Origin: Roseibium marinum
Lineage (GTDB): Bacteria > Pseudomonadota > Alphaproteobacteria > Rhizobiales > Stappiaceae
Assembly (NCBI RefSeq): GCF_002906165.1
Contig: NZ_PPCN01000003.1
Coordinates: 336,077 to 400,076, forward strand
Length of the DNA stretch: 64,000 nucleotides
Reading direction: 5' to 3'
The position numbers and the translations under genes were made by a program. The notes under the pieces were generated by a model. It did not search any database. It was not told the DNA's origin and worked only from the letters and a program-made list of their open reading frames with translations. Below, piece after piece: positions 9,472-18,447 of this stretch (the stretch's first letter is position 1; the number at the start of each line of letters is the position of its first letter).

Positions 9472-9879
9472 TCAGATCAGCCCCTTGTCGAGTTCGATGG
9501 GCTGGCCATGAGGCGTCGCATGGGCGGCTTCCTCCCAAGCGTCCCTGAGGGCGGCCAGTTGCCCCCCGGCCGCAACGCCCTTGGCCGTCAGCAGGGTCTC
9601 GAACGCCGCCAGCCAATGGTCGTAATAGCCGGCATTTTCTCCGTCATTGGCAAGCTCCGCACCAAGGGCGTCCGTCCATTCCCTCCAGGAAAAGACACCG
9701 GCCTCATGGGCCTTCACGGTCATCGCGAACACCCTGGCTTCCCACGGCGCGCCGAAAACCGGGTCGCCATTCCGGTCGAAGGGCAGGTCCGCAAACACGT
9801 CCATTACCGATCCGGCATTCTCAGGCCGGGCATCCTTAGGCCGGGCATCCTTAGGCCGGGCATCCTTAGGCAAGGTCAA
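9472..9879 (-). CDS. Nitrile hydratase accessory protein
   Basis: Metallochaperone-like protein (135 aa) of the nitrile hydratase accessory/P14K group, related to the N-terminal half of the beta subunit: DPVFGAPWEARVFAMTVKAHEAG followed by FSWREWTDALGAEL. Members deliver cobalt and exchange subunits to mature the alpha subunit. The frame starts at TTG 9879 with GGGAG 7 bases upstream. Its first 18 residues are PKDAR repeated three times, encoded by a 15-bp tandem repeat, and are probably disordered. A later ATG (GTAATGGAC, residue 26) is an alternative start that would skip the repeats. Confidence 0.85.
   Translation of the reverse strand: MTLPKDARPKDARPKDARPENAGSVMDVFADLPFDRNGDPVFGAPWEARVFAMTVKAHEAGVFSWREWTDALGAELANDGENAGYYDHWLAAFETLLTAKGVAAGGQLAALRDAWEEAAHATPHGQPIELDKGLI
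9824..9868. repeat. Three exact 15-bp tandem repeats at the nthB/accessory gene junction
   Basis: The unit GGCCGGGCATCCTTA occurs three times in a row (9824-9838, 9839-9853, 9854-9868), with a degenerate partial copy before it. In the accessory gene each copy encodes Pro-Lys-Asp-Ala-Arg. The last copy also supplies the stop codon of the beta-subunit gene in another frame. Confidence 0.95.
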
Positions 9880-10525
9880 GATAAGGCTCCCAGAGATCGA
9901 GGCGCAAGCTCAGGTTCGGGTCGCTGTCCGGTCCCCAGATATCGGTGCCCTTGAAGGCGATGCCGTAGAGCCAGGCGGGCTGTTCGCCCTTGTCGTGGGC
10001 GTTGGCGTCGGGAAAGACATGGACGCCGTGGATGACTTCGATCCGCCCGGCAACGTCGCGGGCATAGCGGGGCAGACGGGTATGCGTTACCGGATGCATG
10101 CGCTTGGTGTGCACCCTGTCGCCCACCCGGTATCTGGCCGCCTGCTGCCTGGGCCGGTCAACCGGCGCACCTTTCGCCAGTACATCTGCAACGTCTTCCA
10201 CCTTCAGCACCCGCTTGATGGGTTTGGCCGGCACCAGGACCTTTGCCTGCTTCAACTCCTCGTCGGTCGCCAGGCCGTGGGTAACCACCAGCCTCTCCAG
10301 GCCTTTGGTCCAGATCTCGTAATAGCTTGAGGACAGATAGTCGGCCGGATGCAGCGCTTCGCGGGCATGGCGCGAGGCATCGAGTGTCCATGTGCCCGTC
10401 GCGCCCATGGCAAGGGTGATGGCAAAGGCGCGTTCTTCCCATCCGGCGTGGAAATTCAGCTCGTCCTTTTCCGTTTCGATCGGCCCGAAGCCCATCTGGC
10501 CGCCAAGATCCTGGGCACCGTTCAT
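9866..10525 (-). CDS. nthB: Nitrile hydratase subunit beta
   Basis: Structural beta subunit (219 aa) of nitrile hydratase, which converts nitriles to amides in the cytoplasm. The N-terminus [16 protein letters not shown] is the classic beta-subunit start, followed by [18 protein letters not shown]; the C-terminal SH3-like barrel contains YRVGDRV and the [20 protein letters not shown] block that contributes active-site contacts. The start overlaps the alpha-subunit stop by 4 bases (ATGA at 10522-10525). An open frame continues upstream to 10825 but only as a shadow of the alpha gene. Confidence 0.95.
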   Translation of the reverse strand: MNGAQDLGGQMGFGPIETEKDELNFHAGWEERAFAITLAMGATGTWTLDASRHAREALHPADYLSSSYYEIWTKGLERLVVTHGLATDEELKQAKVLVPAKPIKRVLKVEDVADVLAKGAPVDRPRQQAARYRVGDRVHTKRMHPVTHTRLPRYARDVAGRIEVIHGVHVFPDANAHDKGEQPAWLYGIAFKGTDIWGPDSDPNLSLRLDLWEPYLDLA

Positions 10526-11142
10526 GCGGTCGGCTCCTTGTGCAGCGGATCTATCGCCAGACCCGTGCCGATCATGCTGTCGCGGGTGACAAGCGCGGCA
10601 AGGCCGTCTTCGCTCCAGCCGTCGGTTCCAAGCGGCCTTTGCGGGATGACCAGATAGCGGACCTCCGCGGTCGAGTCCCACACCCGGATATGCTTGCCTT
10701 GCGGCAGACGGACGCCGAATTCCTCCAGAACCCCGCGCGGATCGCTCACGGCGCGCGACCGGTAGGGCGCGGATTTGTACCACACCGGCGGAAGGCCAAG
10801 CACGGACCACGGGTAGCAGGAGCACAGCGTGCAGACGACCATGTTGTGGGTTTCGTCGGTGTTCTCGACCGCCACCATATGTTCGCCCTGGCGCCCGGTG
10901 AAGCCGAACTCGGCAATCGCCGCCGTGGCATCCTCCAGCAGCCTGTCCCGGTACTCCGGGTCCACCCAGGTCCTGGCGACGACCGTCGCGCCGTTCTTCG
11001 GGCCGATCTTCGTCTCGTAGGTCTCGATCAGCGCCTCCAGAGCGGGCGGATCGATATAGCCCTTCTCGGTGAGCAGCGTCTCCAGTGCCCTGACCCGCAG
11101 CTCGATATCGGAAAGGTCTGAATGGTCGTGATCGTGTGACAT
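10522..11142 (-). CDS. nthA: Nitrile hydratase subunit alpha, cobalt type
   Basis: Catalytic subunit (206 aa). The metal-binding claw is VCTLCSC with cysteines at about residues 104, 107 and 109; the second and third become sulfinic and sulfenic acids in known enzymes. Threonine in CTLCSC marks the non-corrin cobalt class (iron enzymes have CSLCSC). The start [12 protein letters not shown] is histidine-rich, as in other cobalt forms. First gene of the order alpha, beta, accessory, membrane methyltransferase. No amidase gene follows, so the amide product must be handled elsewhere. Confidence 0.95.
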   Translation of the reverse strand: MSHDHDHSDLSDIELRVRALETLLTEKGYIDPPALEALIETYETKIGPKNGATVVARTWVDPEYRDRLLEDATAAIAEFGFTGRQGEHMVAVENTDETHNMVVCTLCSCYPWSVLGLPPVWYKSAPYRSRAVSDPRGVLEEFGVRLPQGKHIRVWDSTAEVRYLVIPQRPLGTDGWSEDGLAALVTRDSMIGTGLAIDPLHKEPTA

Positions 11143-11298
11143 GGGAACTCCATTGGCGATCCTGTAGTTGATCCTAGAATGACATGGAGACAGCGCCAAG
11201 GGGCGTGTGGCCGCAATCGGAAAATTTGCTCTGGGGGAATCTCCGCCAAGGCATTTTGCAATCGGCGCGGACACCGGCACACTTGCAAGAGAAGAAGA

Positions 11299-11814
11299 AT
11301 GACCTCGGAGGCAATGGTGAAAATCGGGCTGGGCGGCGGGTGCCATTGGTGCACCGAAGCCGTCTTTCAGGCAGTTGCGGGCATTTCCAGGGTGGAACAG
11401 GGCTTCATCAGCTCCGATCCGCCTGAAGACAGCTGGTCGGAAGCCGTCATCGTCACCTTCGATCCGGCGGCGCTGCCTCTCGAGGTGCTGATCGAGATCC
11501 ACCTGCGCACCCATTCCAGCACCTCTCACCACAAGATGCGCGGCAAGTACCGCAGCGCGGTCTATGTCTATGACGCTGGAACCGGCGTGAAAGTCGGTCG
11601 TGTGCTGCGCGCCCTGCAACGCGGCTTCGACGCCCCGCTGGCGACGAAGGTCCTGACCCTGACGGCCTTCAAGTCCTCCGACGAGCGTTTCCGCAATTAC
11701 TACCTGAACGGCCCGGAGCGGCCTTTCTGCAAGACCTATATCGATCCCAAGCTGGCGCTGCTGAGGAAGGATTATTGCAGGGTTTTGCGGCATCAGGTCG
11801 AGGCGGCGGAATAA
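11299..11814 (+). CDS. Peptide-methionine (S)-S-oxide reductase-like protein (MsrA family)
   Basis: MsrA-fold protein (171 aa) with the catalytic-cysteine motif in the form [11 protein letters not shown] (usual GCFWCTE) and a [12 protein letters not shown] stretch corresponding to the usual GxQYRS(V/A)I block. The Phe-to-His change beside the catalytic Cys and the weak match in the HDPT region set it apart from canonical MsrA, so activity is inferred. I chose the ATG at 11299, preceded by AAGAGAAGAAG; the longer frame from 11179 has no ribosome site. Divergent from the nitrile hydratase operon. Confidence 0.75.
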   Translation: MTSEAMVKIGLGGGCHWCTEAVFQAVAGISRVEQGFISSDPPEDSWSEAVIVTFDPAALPLEVLIEIHLRTHSSTSHHKMRGKYRSAVYVYDAGTGVKVGRVLRALQRGFDAPLATKVLTLTAFKSSDERFRNYYLNGPERPFCKTYIDPKLALLRKDYCRVLRHQVEAAE

Positions 11815-11859
11815 CGCGTGATGCGGGGATGTTTGTTTCTTTGGCGTCGTTCTGACCTC

Positions 11860-12023
11860 GACGTCATTCCGGACCAGTGAGGCCGAGCCGAACGCAGATC
11901 CGGAATCCAGACATATTTCGCGCTGAAAGCGCGGCTTGTTGAAAGAATTGAGTTCGCTGCGCTCACGCCGACATCTGGATTCCGGATTTGCGTGCACCTT
12001 GGGTGCACTTGTCAGGAATGACG
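11860..12023. repeat. Intergenic inverted-repeat element (second family)
   Basis: GCAGATCCGGAATCCAGACAT (near 11893-11913) is mirrored by ACATCTGGATTCCGGATTTGC (near 11971-11991), and the outer ends GTCATTCC (from 11862) and GGAATGAC (to about 12022) also pair. This is the ATTCCGGA...TCCGGAAT type of palindrome widely dispersed in Rhizobiales intergenic regions. It fills the gap between the MsrA-like gene and DUF3088. Confidence 0.75.
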
Positions 12024-12045
12024 GGGGTCATTTATGCGCGGCGGC

Positions 12046-12351
12046 TCACGGATGCGGGTGGGGAAAGCCGTGGCGCGTGCTCAGGGCCTCCAGGATACCG
12101 TCCTTGTCATCGATGAACCCGCCCTCGGCCAAGACAAGGACCGGCAGGGACTGGTTTTCCTCGCCAAGAAGGTCGGCGATTTCGCGACGCGGTCTCGGCC
12201 AGGAGATCCGCCGGACTTCGATCCCGGCGGCAAGGCCAGGGAAGGAGGCGAGCACCCCTTCCAGCAGGGCGCAATGCCAGCAGTAGAAAGACTTGCCGGG
12301 ATATGCCGGATCCTCGAAACCCGGCGCGAGGAGATAGAGTGTATCTTTCAT
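12046..12351 (-). CDS. DUF3088 family protein
   Basis: Small cytosolic protein (101 aa), probably thioredoxin-like: the DUF3088 hallmark GKSFYCWHCALLEGVLA carries a CxxC pair (CWHC). GGGAG lies 4 bases before the ATG. It sits just after the deacetylase at the end of the glycosyltransferase run, with a gap of 38 bases, and may be co-transcribed. The function of the family is unknown. Confidence 0.8.
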   Translation of the reverse strand: MKDTLYLLAPGFEDPAYPGKSFYCWHCALLEGVLASFPGLAAGIEVRRISWPRPRREIADLLGEENQSLPVLVLAEGGFIDDKDGILEALSTRHGFPHPHP

Positions 12352-12389
12352 TATGCTCCCAACTCCCCGTAAATAGCTGCGATATGCGA

Positions 12390-13157
12390 TCAGGCCAGAC
12401 CGGCAAACAACCCTCTCACTCCCGGCCAGTCCGCCCCTTCATGATGCGCGGCGATGGCCAGAAACTCTTCCAGGAATTCAAAACAGCCCTCGTCATGGGC
12501 GAGATGATGCGTCAGCAGCCCCAGCGGCTCAGGCCCCGTGTTGCGGCGGCGGGTGAGCTGCAGGTCGAAGCGCAGGCGGGCGCTTTCCCAACCGATGAAA
12601 CGCACGTTCTTTTTCCATTTCAGAATGTCGACATGCGACTGGACCTGATGGGCACGCGGAAAATTGTGCCAGGTGAAGGTGGAAAGACCCGGCAGGCCGA
12701 TCTCCGGCAGACGGCGGGAGATTTCCGCATCGATCCAGTTCCACGGCGGAACCATGGCGGGAATGAACTTGTCGCCGAACAGGGCTCCCAGCCGCGCCTT
12801 GCCATCTTTCAACTGTTCCATCAGCTCCTGTGGATCGCGGCGCGAACCGAGTTCGGCGGCCTTTTCACCGAGGTCCTTGCGCTGAAAGTTCCTGTGCTGC
12901 CAGCCGTGCTGCAGAACATGGGCATGCGGCTCGTTGCAAAGCCGGTCGGCCAGCGCTTGGGTGGCGTCCTTCGGGATGACCGCAAGGGCGATATCGACAC
13001 CGTGCCGGCTGGCAAGGCCGAGCATGCGCTCAAGCGCCGGGGTCGGCTCAACCGCATCGTCGTCCCGCCACCAGAAGCGGACCTTGCGGTTTCGGTCCGC
13101 GAACCAGTCCAGATGGGCGGTCAGCTCGTCCCTGAAGCGTTCCAGTTCAATCGTCAT
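12390..13157 (-). CDS. Polysaccharide deacetylase-like protein
   Basis: 255-aa protein with a (beta/alpha)7 deacetylase-like fold. Visible marks are RFWWRDDDAVEPTPALERML (the DD metal/catalytic position), LQHGWQHRNF in place of the usual SHTxxH metal histidines, and PWNW/THHLAHDEG near the C-terminus. No signal peptide, so it acts in the cytoplasm. Start overlaps the preceding glycosyltransferase stop (ATGA). The locus suggests it trims an N-acetyl group from a sugar during glycan assembly; the substrate is unknown. Confidence 0.75.
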   Translation of the reverse strand: MTIELERFRDELTAHLDWFADRNRKVRFWWRDDDAVEPTPALERMLGLASRHGVDIALAVIPKDATQALADRLCNEPHAHVLQHGWQHRNFQRKDLGEKAAELGSRRDPQELMEQLKDGKARLGALFGDKFIPAMVPPWNWIDAEISRRLPEIGLPGLSTFTWHNFPRAHQVQSHVDILKWKKNVRFIGWESARLRFDLQLTRRRNTGPEPLGLLTHHLAHDEGCFEFLEEFLAIAAHHEGADWPGVRGLFAGLA

Positions 13158-14308
13158 CCCTTGCGGGCCTCCAGATCTTCCAGAAGGATATCGGCGCTCT
13201 TTTCCGCCCCGCCAAGCATCACCCGGTGGTGGCTGCGAGGCAGGGCGAGCGCGTCGTCGATGGCGGCCGCCAGCCTCTCCGGGGTGAGGCCCGCTTCCGG
13301 CACGACGATAGCGCGGCCATGGCTTGCCAGCGCCTGCGCCCGCTGGCTCTGTTCCGTCTCGTTGGCCTGGGCAAACGGCACGAACACTGCCGGAACACCG
13401 GCAATCAGGATATCGAGCACGGTATTGTAGCCGGCCTGGCTCACAGAAAGCCGCGCGCGTTTCAGCAGCTCGGGAAAATCCCCGCGGGCACGCTGCACGA
13501 TCACGCCTTCGCCGGCGCTTCGTTGATAGATCGCAAAGGCGTCCGGCGACACATCGTGACCGATCAGGACCCGCCAGGGTGTGTCCTCCGCGCGTCTTGA
13601 CAGCGGACGGGCGTCCAGGGCGGCCGACAGCAATCCTTCGGCGACCGCGCCTCCGCCGCAGGAGATGATCACCTCATCCTCGCCATCGCTTCCCTCCACA
13701 GCGGGGCGGGCGCCGCCGCCGACATAGCCGGTGTAGCGCACGAGAGGCGCGACCCGGTCCGCGAAGGGAAAACTATCGGCGAGCTGAATGAAATCCGGAT
13801 CGGAATGGATCAGGATGCGGTCGTAGTATTTGAGCGCCTGATCCGCCATCCAGGCCTCTTTCCACAGTTCCTTCTTGCGCACGAGAATGTCGCGGATGGA
13901 GGTGGAGATATGCGGCGGCCTCGCACGGGCCCTGGCGCTTTCCAGAAGGGGTGTCAGCTCGAAATCCAGCTGGCGGCGGCCGAAGGGGTAGGTCTCCGTC
14001 AGCAGCAGATCGAAGTCCTTTGCTTCGAACGCTTGAATCGATGCTTTAACGCGGGCGGATTTCCAAGTTGCGTCAATAACTTCATTGTCCAAAGTAACAA
14101 GACGCTTGAAGGCCGCGTCCGGGCTCTTGCAGGCCGGAAGCTCGACGATTGCAAGTGGCCCCGTATCCAGCGTGGGCGGGATCCTGTTGCCGCTGGCGAG
14201 CGTCACCTCGACGCCTCTGGCGGCAAGCGCCTTGCCGATGCTTGCCGCCCGGACCACATGGCCGGTGCCCAGGAGATGCTGCACATGGATGAAGGCCTTG
14301 AAGCTCAT
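13154..14308 (-). CDS. Glycosyltransferase, MurG/GT28-like
   Basis: GT-B fold glycosyltransferase (384 aa). The N-terminus has the HVQHLLGTGHVVRAASIGKAL nucleotide-sugar/acceptor loop; the C-terminal GT28-like domain shows VIISCGGGAVAEGLL and SVSQAGYNTVLDILIAGVPAVFVPF, the donor-binding region. It resembles the gene at 16738-17955 in design (GTGHVVR against GLGHLRR). Overlaps both neighbours by 4 bases, so it is translationally coupled within the run. Confidence 0.85.
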   Translation of the reverse strand: MSFKAFIHVQHLLGTGHVVRAASIGKALAARGVEVTLASGNRIPPTLDTGPLAIVELPACKSPDAAFKRLVTLDNEVIDATWKSARVKASIQAFEAKDFDLLLTETYPFGRRQLDFELTPLLESARARARPPHISTSIRDILVRKKELWKEAWMADQALKYYDRILIHSDPDFIQLADSFPFADRVAPLVRYTGYVGGGARPAVEGSDGEDEVIISCGGGAVAEGLLSAALDARPLSRRAEDTPWRVLIGHDVSPDAFAIYQRSAGEGVIVQRARGDFPELLKRARLSVSQAGYNTVLDILIAGVPAVFVPFAQANETEQSQRAQALASHGRAIVVPEAGLTPERLAAAIDDALALPRSHHRVMLGGAEKSADILLEDLEARKG

Positions 14309-15432
14309 GGAACGGCAGTCTCCGCGCGCGCTTCGTAGGTTTGCACGGCCTTGCGGACAAAGGCATCGAGCCGCGCGGCACCGGCCTCAAGCGAATGGCG
14401 GCTCTCGATATGCCGGCTGGCGGCATGCCCCAGGCGGTCGGCCAGGGAGGGGTCGTCAAGCACCCGCTCCAGATTGGCCGCGAAGCCGTCCGCATCGCCT
14501 TCCGCCGACAGGAGGCTGGTTTCTCCGTCGATGACGATATCGGGCACGCCGAACGTGTTCCCGGCGACAATGCCGATACCCGCGGCCTGGGCTTCCAGAA
14601 GGACAAGACCGTAGGCCTCGCGGATGGCGGGCCAGACGAGCAGGTCATGGCGGGCGTAGTGGACGGCAATCCGGTCCTCGGGCAGAGCGCCCAGCCAGGC
14701 GACCTTTTCCGGCGGGAACAGCTTCAGAACATGATCGCTGTTGGGCCCGTCGCCGATGATCGTCAATTGCCAGGACCTGTCCCGCAATTGCGCCAGCGCC
14801 TCGGCCAGAACTTCGTAGGATCTGGTCTTGTCACCTTCGCGCATCATGCCGACAGCCAGCAGCTTCAAGGGGAGTGCCGCCAGCGGCTTGGCGACCTCGG
14901 AGGCACGCCGGTAAGGAGCCGTATCCAGAAACGGCAGAAGCACCTCCAGACGATCGTCCGGAACGGCCGCGCTCAGGCACTGCGCGTCCGCGTTGTGGAT
15001 CGCCGCAACCGCGTCGGCCCGCCGCAGCGCGGCATCGGCGGCGGCGAAACCGAAGGCCCAGTCGCCTTTTTTGCGCTTCGGGGCGCGGCTTGCCTCGACA
15101 ATCGCATAGGGCAGGCCGAACCGGTCGGCCAGGGCAGGGCCGATCCAGTCCGGCGCCTTGTGATAGAGGTGATAGGTCAGAAACAGGTCCGGCCTGTAGC
15201 CGGTCCGTTGCCAGTCGCCGGCGATCCGCTCCGCGTCCCGCAGGGCGTCCGCCTTCACGGCTCCCTGAATGTCGTCGCTCCCGTCCTTGCGCCAGGAGCG
15301 GAAAGTGCTGGCGACGGTGACCTCATGCCCGGCCGCCTCCAGCGCCTTGACCATCAGGCGTCCCATCGTCCGGTCCCCGGAGGGCACGGGATGGTCCAGC
15401 GGTTTCATCGGAGCGGTAAAGGCGATCTTCAT
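14305..15432 (-). CDS. Glycosyltransferase family 4 protein
   Basis: GT-B retaining glycosyltransferase (375 aa). The N-terminal domain opens MKIAFTAPMKPLDHPVPSGDRTMGR; the C-terminal GT1 domain holds LLAVGMMREGDKTRS and the EAYGLVLLEAQAAGIGIVAG donor-binding E-x7-E motif. Cytoplasmic, no signal peptide. Central gene of the leftward five-gene glycan run. Confidence 0.85.
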   Translation of the reverse strand: MKIAFTAPMKPLDHPVPSGDRTMGRLMVKALEAAGHEVTVASTFRSWRKDGSDDIQGAVKADALRDAERIAGDWQRTGYRPDLFLTYHLYHKAPDWIGPALADRFGLPYAIVEASRAPKRKKGDWAFGFAAADAALRRADAVAAIHNADAQCLSAAVPDDRLEVLLPFLDTAPYRRASEVAKPLAALPLKLLAVGMMREGDKTRSYEVLAEALAQLRDRSWQLTIIGDGPNSDHVLKLFPPEKVAWLGALPEDRIAVHYARHDLLVWPAIREAYGLVLLEAQAAGIGIVAGNTFGVPDIVIDGETSLLSAEGDADGFAANLERVLDDPSLADRLGHAASRHIESRHSLEAGAARLDAFVRKAVQTYEARAETAVP

Positions 15433-15471
15433 GAGGATCCTTGTTGGAGCTTAACGTGTTAAAACGGCACC

Positions 15472-16692
15472 TCAGAGCACCTTACGGAATTTTTCCGCCA
15501 GACGGTCAAGCCCGGGATCGGTGGCAAAATCCTCACGGACCAGCCGGGAGGCCGCAAGGCCGAGCGCGTTGCGGCGCGCCGGGTCGCGGATGAGGCCCTC
15601 CATGGCCGCCGCAAGTTCCCCCGGCGCACCGGGGGCCACAAGCACGCCGGTCTCACCGTCCCTGATGAGTTCCGGAATGGCCGATACGCGTGTCGACAGA
15701 CAGCAAAGGCCCATGGACTGGGCTTCCATCAGGACGTTGGGCAGCCCGTCCCGGTCACCTGATTTTGCCAGTTTGGACGGCAGGACGAAGAGATCGGCCC
15801 CCTGGCAGGTGGATATCACTTCCTCGCGCGGCTGCGCGCCGCGCCATGAGATGTTTTCAGACAGGCCCAGTCTGTCGGCTTCGGCTTTCAGGATATCCGA
15901 CAGTTCACCACCGCCGATATGGGTGAAGTGCCAGTTGAGTTCGCCCGGCAGACGGGCGAGCGCTGCGAGAAGATCGTCATAGCCTTTCTTTTCCACCGCC
16001 CGGCCGACGGAAACGAGCCGGACCGGCTCCCCCGTGCCGTCCCGGCGGGACGGCGTTTGGGCGGGAAGCGGAAAGCCCGAAAAATCAAGGCCATGATAAA
16101 GCAGCTCGACCTTTTCCGGGTCGTCCGACAGGCTGTTCAGATGTTCGACGTTGACGCGCGTGCAGGTGACGCCCCAGGCCGCATCGTTGATCTTCGTTTT
16201 CAGATCCCATTCCGGACTGGTCCAGATATCCTTCGCATGCGCGGAAAAGGACCAGCCGCGCCCGGAAAGATGGGCCGCATAACGGGCGGCCGAGCAGGGT
16301 GTGTGCAGGTAATGGGTATAGATCCAGGAAATGTCGTCCGGAAGTTCGTGAGCGAAAACGCAGCCCTGCGCCCAGCGGCGGCGGCGGTCCGCGTTGGGCT
16401 GACGGGCAAGGTCCGCATCGAACAGCGTCCTGGCGGCTTCATAGGTCGGCTGTCTTTCGGCCCAGCGCCGGGCCCGCGCGACACGGGCCGGATCGTCCTT
16501 CACATATTCCGGCAGATACATTACCTCGGCGGAAATCTGCCGGTGCAACTCGTGAATGAAAGGGTCGTAGGGCTTGCGCAGGGCGACGATCAGAATGCCG
16601 ATGCCCCGCCGTTCCAGGCCGAGGATCTCCTGGGCAATGAAGGTCTCGGACAGGCGCGGGTAGCCTTTGACCACAACGGCGATACGGGACAT
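15472..16692 (-). CDS. Glycosyltransferase family 4 protein
   Basis: GT-B retaining glycosyltransferase (406 aa). N-terminus SRIAVVVKGYPRLSETFIAQEI is the exopolysaccharide-type acceptor domain start; the C-terminal GT1 domain shows LVSVGRAVEKKGYDDLL, then DGLPNVLMEAQSMGLCCLSTRVSAIPELI, with the E-x7-E element as NVLMEAQSMGL. Lies 39 bases upstream of the next gene in the run. Confidence 0.88.
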   Translation of the reverse strand: MSRIAVVVKGYPRLSETFIAQEILGLERRGIGILIVALRKPYDPFIHELHRQISAEVMYLPEYVKDDPARVARARRWAERQPTYEAARTLFDADLARQPNADRRRRWAQGCVFAHELPDDISWIYTHYLHTPCSAARYAAHLSGRGWSFSAHAKDIWTSPEWDLKTKINDAAWGVTCTRVNVEHLNSLSDDPEKVELLYHGLDFSGFPLPAQTPSRRDGTGEPVRLVSVGRAVEKKGYDDLLAALARLPGELNWHFTHIGGGELSDILKAEADRLGLSENISWRGAQPREEVISTCQGADLFVLPSKLAKSGDRDGLPNVLMEAQSMGLCCLSTRVSAIPELIRDGETGVLVAPGAPGELAAAMEGLIRDPARRNALGLAASRLVREDFATDPGLDRLAEKFRKVL

Positions 16693-16737
16693 CGATGGGC
16701 TCTTGACGCGGGAGTGTGAAGCGGCTGGTGCCGCCGG

Positions 16738-17955
16738 TTAGAAATTAACCAGTTTGCGGCCGTCAACGGCCAACTGTTCTTCGAAAATCTCGCCCACACG
16801 GGTGGTGATGACCTCAAGCCCGCCGAGAAGATTGTCGACGCCGGCGGAGGAGGGGGCTGCCATTCCGGGCAGTTCCGACAATGCCGTCGCCATCAGATCC
16901 GGTTCCGGGTAGCGATCGATCGGCAGGACCTTGAGCAGGCCGCTTTTTTCGGCCCGTTCGGCGCGGATAGCCTGTTCCCTGCGCGGGATCACGCGGGGCA
17001 CCATCAGCGTCGGCTTGTCGAAGGACAGGATCTCGCAGAAGGTATTGTAGCCCCCCATGCCGACAATCGCTGTGGCATGGGCGAGGTACGGTTCGATCTG
17101 CGGCGTGAAGCGGATGATCTCGACGTCGCGCAAATGTTCCGCCCGCTCGCTGAACTGGGCCGTCGCGGCCGCCGGCATGAACGGACCGAGCACGATCAGA
17201 GCCGGAAACAGCGGTCTTTGCCGGGTTTCATAGGCGCGCATCACCCAGTCCACCATTTCAACGCCGTCGCCCCCTCCACCGGGGGTGACCAGAACATAGG
17301 GCTCTTCTCCGAAAGGCGTCGGCGGCGGGTCGTTCTTGACCGCATTCGGCAGGTCGCGCCGCAGGTAACCTGTGTAGCGCAGCTTGTCCGCGACGTTGTC
17401 GGGCAGGCTTATGCCTTCCAGTGGATTGCAAATGTCTTGCGGCCCGTAGATCCAGATATCGTCGTAAAGATCCTTGAGCGCGGGGTAGACGTTCTTGCGG
17501 TCCCATTCTTCCTTGAGAACCGCGGGGTCGTCCATCACGTCGCGCAGACCGAGCACCAGCCGCGTGTCGGTCTCCTTGAGCGCCTCGAGCGTGCGCAGCA
17601 CCTCGCCGCGCAGGCCAAGCGGCTCCTTGTCGACGATGAAGATGTCGGGCTCGAAGACTTTTGCCGTGTGTTCGATAATCGACGAGCGGATCGCCAGCGT
17701 CTGATCGATGTTGATATGCAGGGAAAGCGGCGTGTATTCGCCGTTGCGCAGCTTGATGACGCCGGGAATGCGGACGAAATCGACGCGGGACCGGAACTCG
17801 AAACTGCCGATGATCGGCGAGCCTGAAAGGATCAGCACGGACAGCGTATCGAAATCCCCGACAAGGGAATGAGCAATCGCGCGGCATCGCCGGAGATGGC
17901 CAAGTCCGAAGGAATCGTGGCTGTAGATCAGGATCTTCGGCGTCTTGGAACTCAT
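16738..17955 (-). CDS. Glycosyltransferase, MGT/GT28-like
   Basis: 405-aa GT-B protein with the LIYSHDSFGLGHLRRCRAIA N-terminal loop and a C-terminal donor domain (VLVTPGGGGDGVEMVDW, then VGMGGYNTFCEILSFDKPTLMVPRV). This type is often annotated only as glycosyltransferase family protein. ATG at 17955 is preceded by CAGGGG; an in-frame TTG at 17985 is less likely. First gene of the glycan operon; its promoter must lie in the 492-base divergent gap 17956-18447 shared with the ABC exporter. Confidence 0.85.
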   Translation of the reverse strand: MSSKTPKILIYSHDSFGLGHLRRCRAIAHSLVGDFDTLSVLILSGSPIIGSFEFRSRVDFVRIPGVIKLRNGEYTPLSLHINIDQTLAIRSSIIEHTAKVFEPDIFIVDKEPLGLRGEVLRTLEALKETDTRLVLGLRDVMDDPAVLKEEWDRKNVYPALKDLYDDIWIYGPQDICNPLEGISLPDNVADKLRYTGYLRRDLPNAVKNDPPPTPFGEEPYVLVTPGGGGDGVEMVDWVMRAYETRQRPLFPALIVLGPFMPAAATAQFSERAEHLRDVEIIRFTPQIEPYLAHATAIVGMGGYNTFCEILSFDKPTLMVPRVIPRREQAIRAERAEKSGLLKVLPIDRYPEPDLMATALSELPGMAAPSSAGVDNLLGGLEVITTRVGEIFEEQLAVDGRKLVNF

Positions 17956-18378
17956 ACTGCCCCTGGAATTGTAAAGCTTCCCCAAGCCACATACTTATTA
18001 GACAGGTCGAAAAGGTGCAACAAACGACGACGCGCCGTCTGAACCGGAGCGCCATGCGGGCTCTTTTCGCTCAGGCGCAATGAGCTCGCGGGCCACGATG
18101 GTTTCCGCGCTTTGACGGAGGGGAGGTATCGCCCGGCGGGGATGCGGTAATGTTTCGGAATCCGCAAGGTACCCTGCCTTCTTGCGCTTCTTGTCCGGAC
18201 GAAATCATTCATGTCGATTCAGCCTGCATTCGTAGGGATTGGCCGAAGGCCTTATGTCTCAAGTGATTGGCCTTTGTCACGTCCCGTTATGGCTTGACAC
18301 GAAACTTTCGACAGGGAACGGTCTAATGACACTATCAAAGTGCTTGTGGCAAATGCTAATCCAGGCTGGCACATCGAA

Positions 18379-18406
18379 TTGGGATCGTTAATATACCGGA
18401 TATGAT
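18379..18406 (+). promoter_or_regulatory. Candidate sigma-70 promoter of the ABC exporter gene
   Basis: TTGGGA (18379-18384), a 16-base spacer and TATGAT (18401-18406). This matches 4 of 6 and 5 of 6 consensus bases, with a start near 18413 and a 35-base leader. The surrounding gap (17956-18447) has no gene and becomes AT-richer towards the exporter. Confidence 0.4.
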
Positions 18407-18447
18407 CTGCTTGCACATATTTGATCCATGTCTGTTTGGATGACCTG

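Noticed and set aside
9824..9868. CRISPR-like short repeats
   Set aside because: The three 15-bp units are directly tandem with no spacers and lie inside a coding region.
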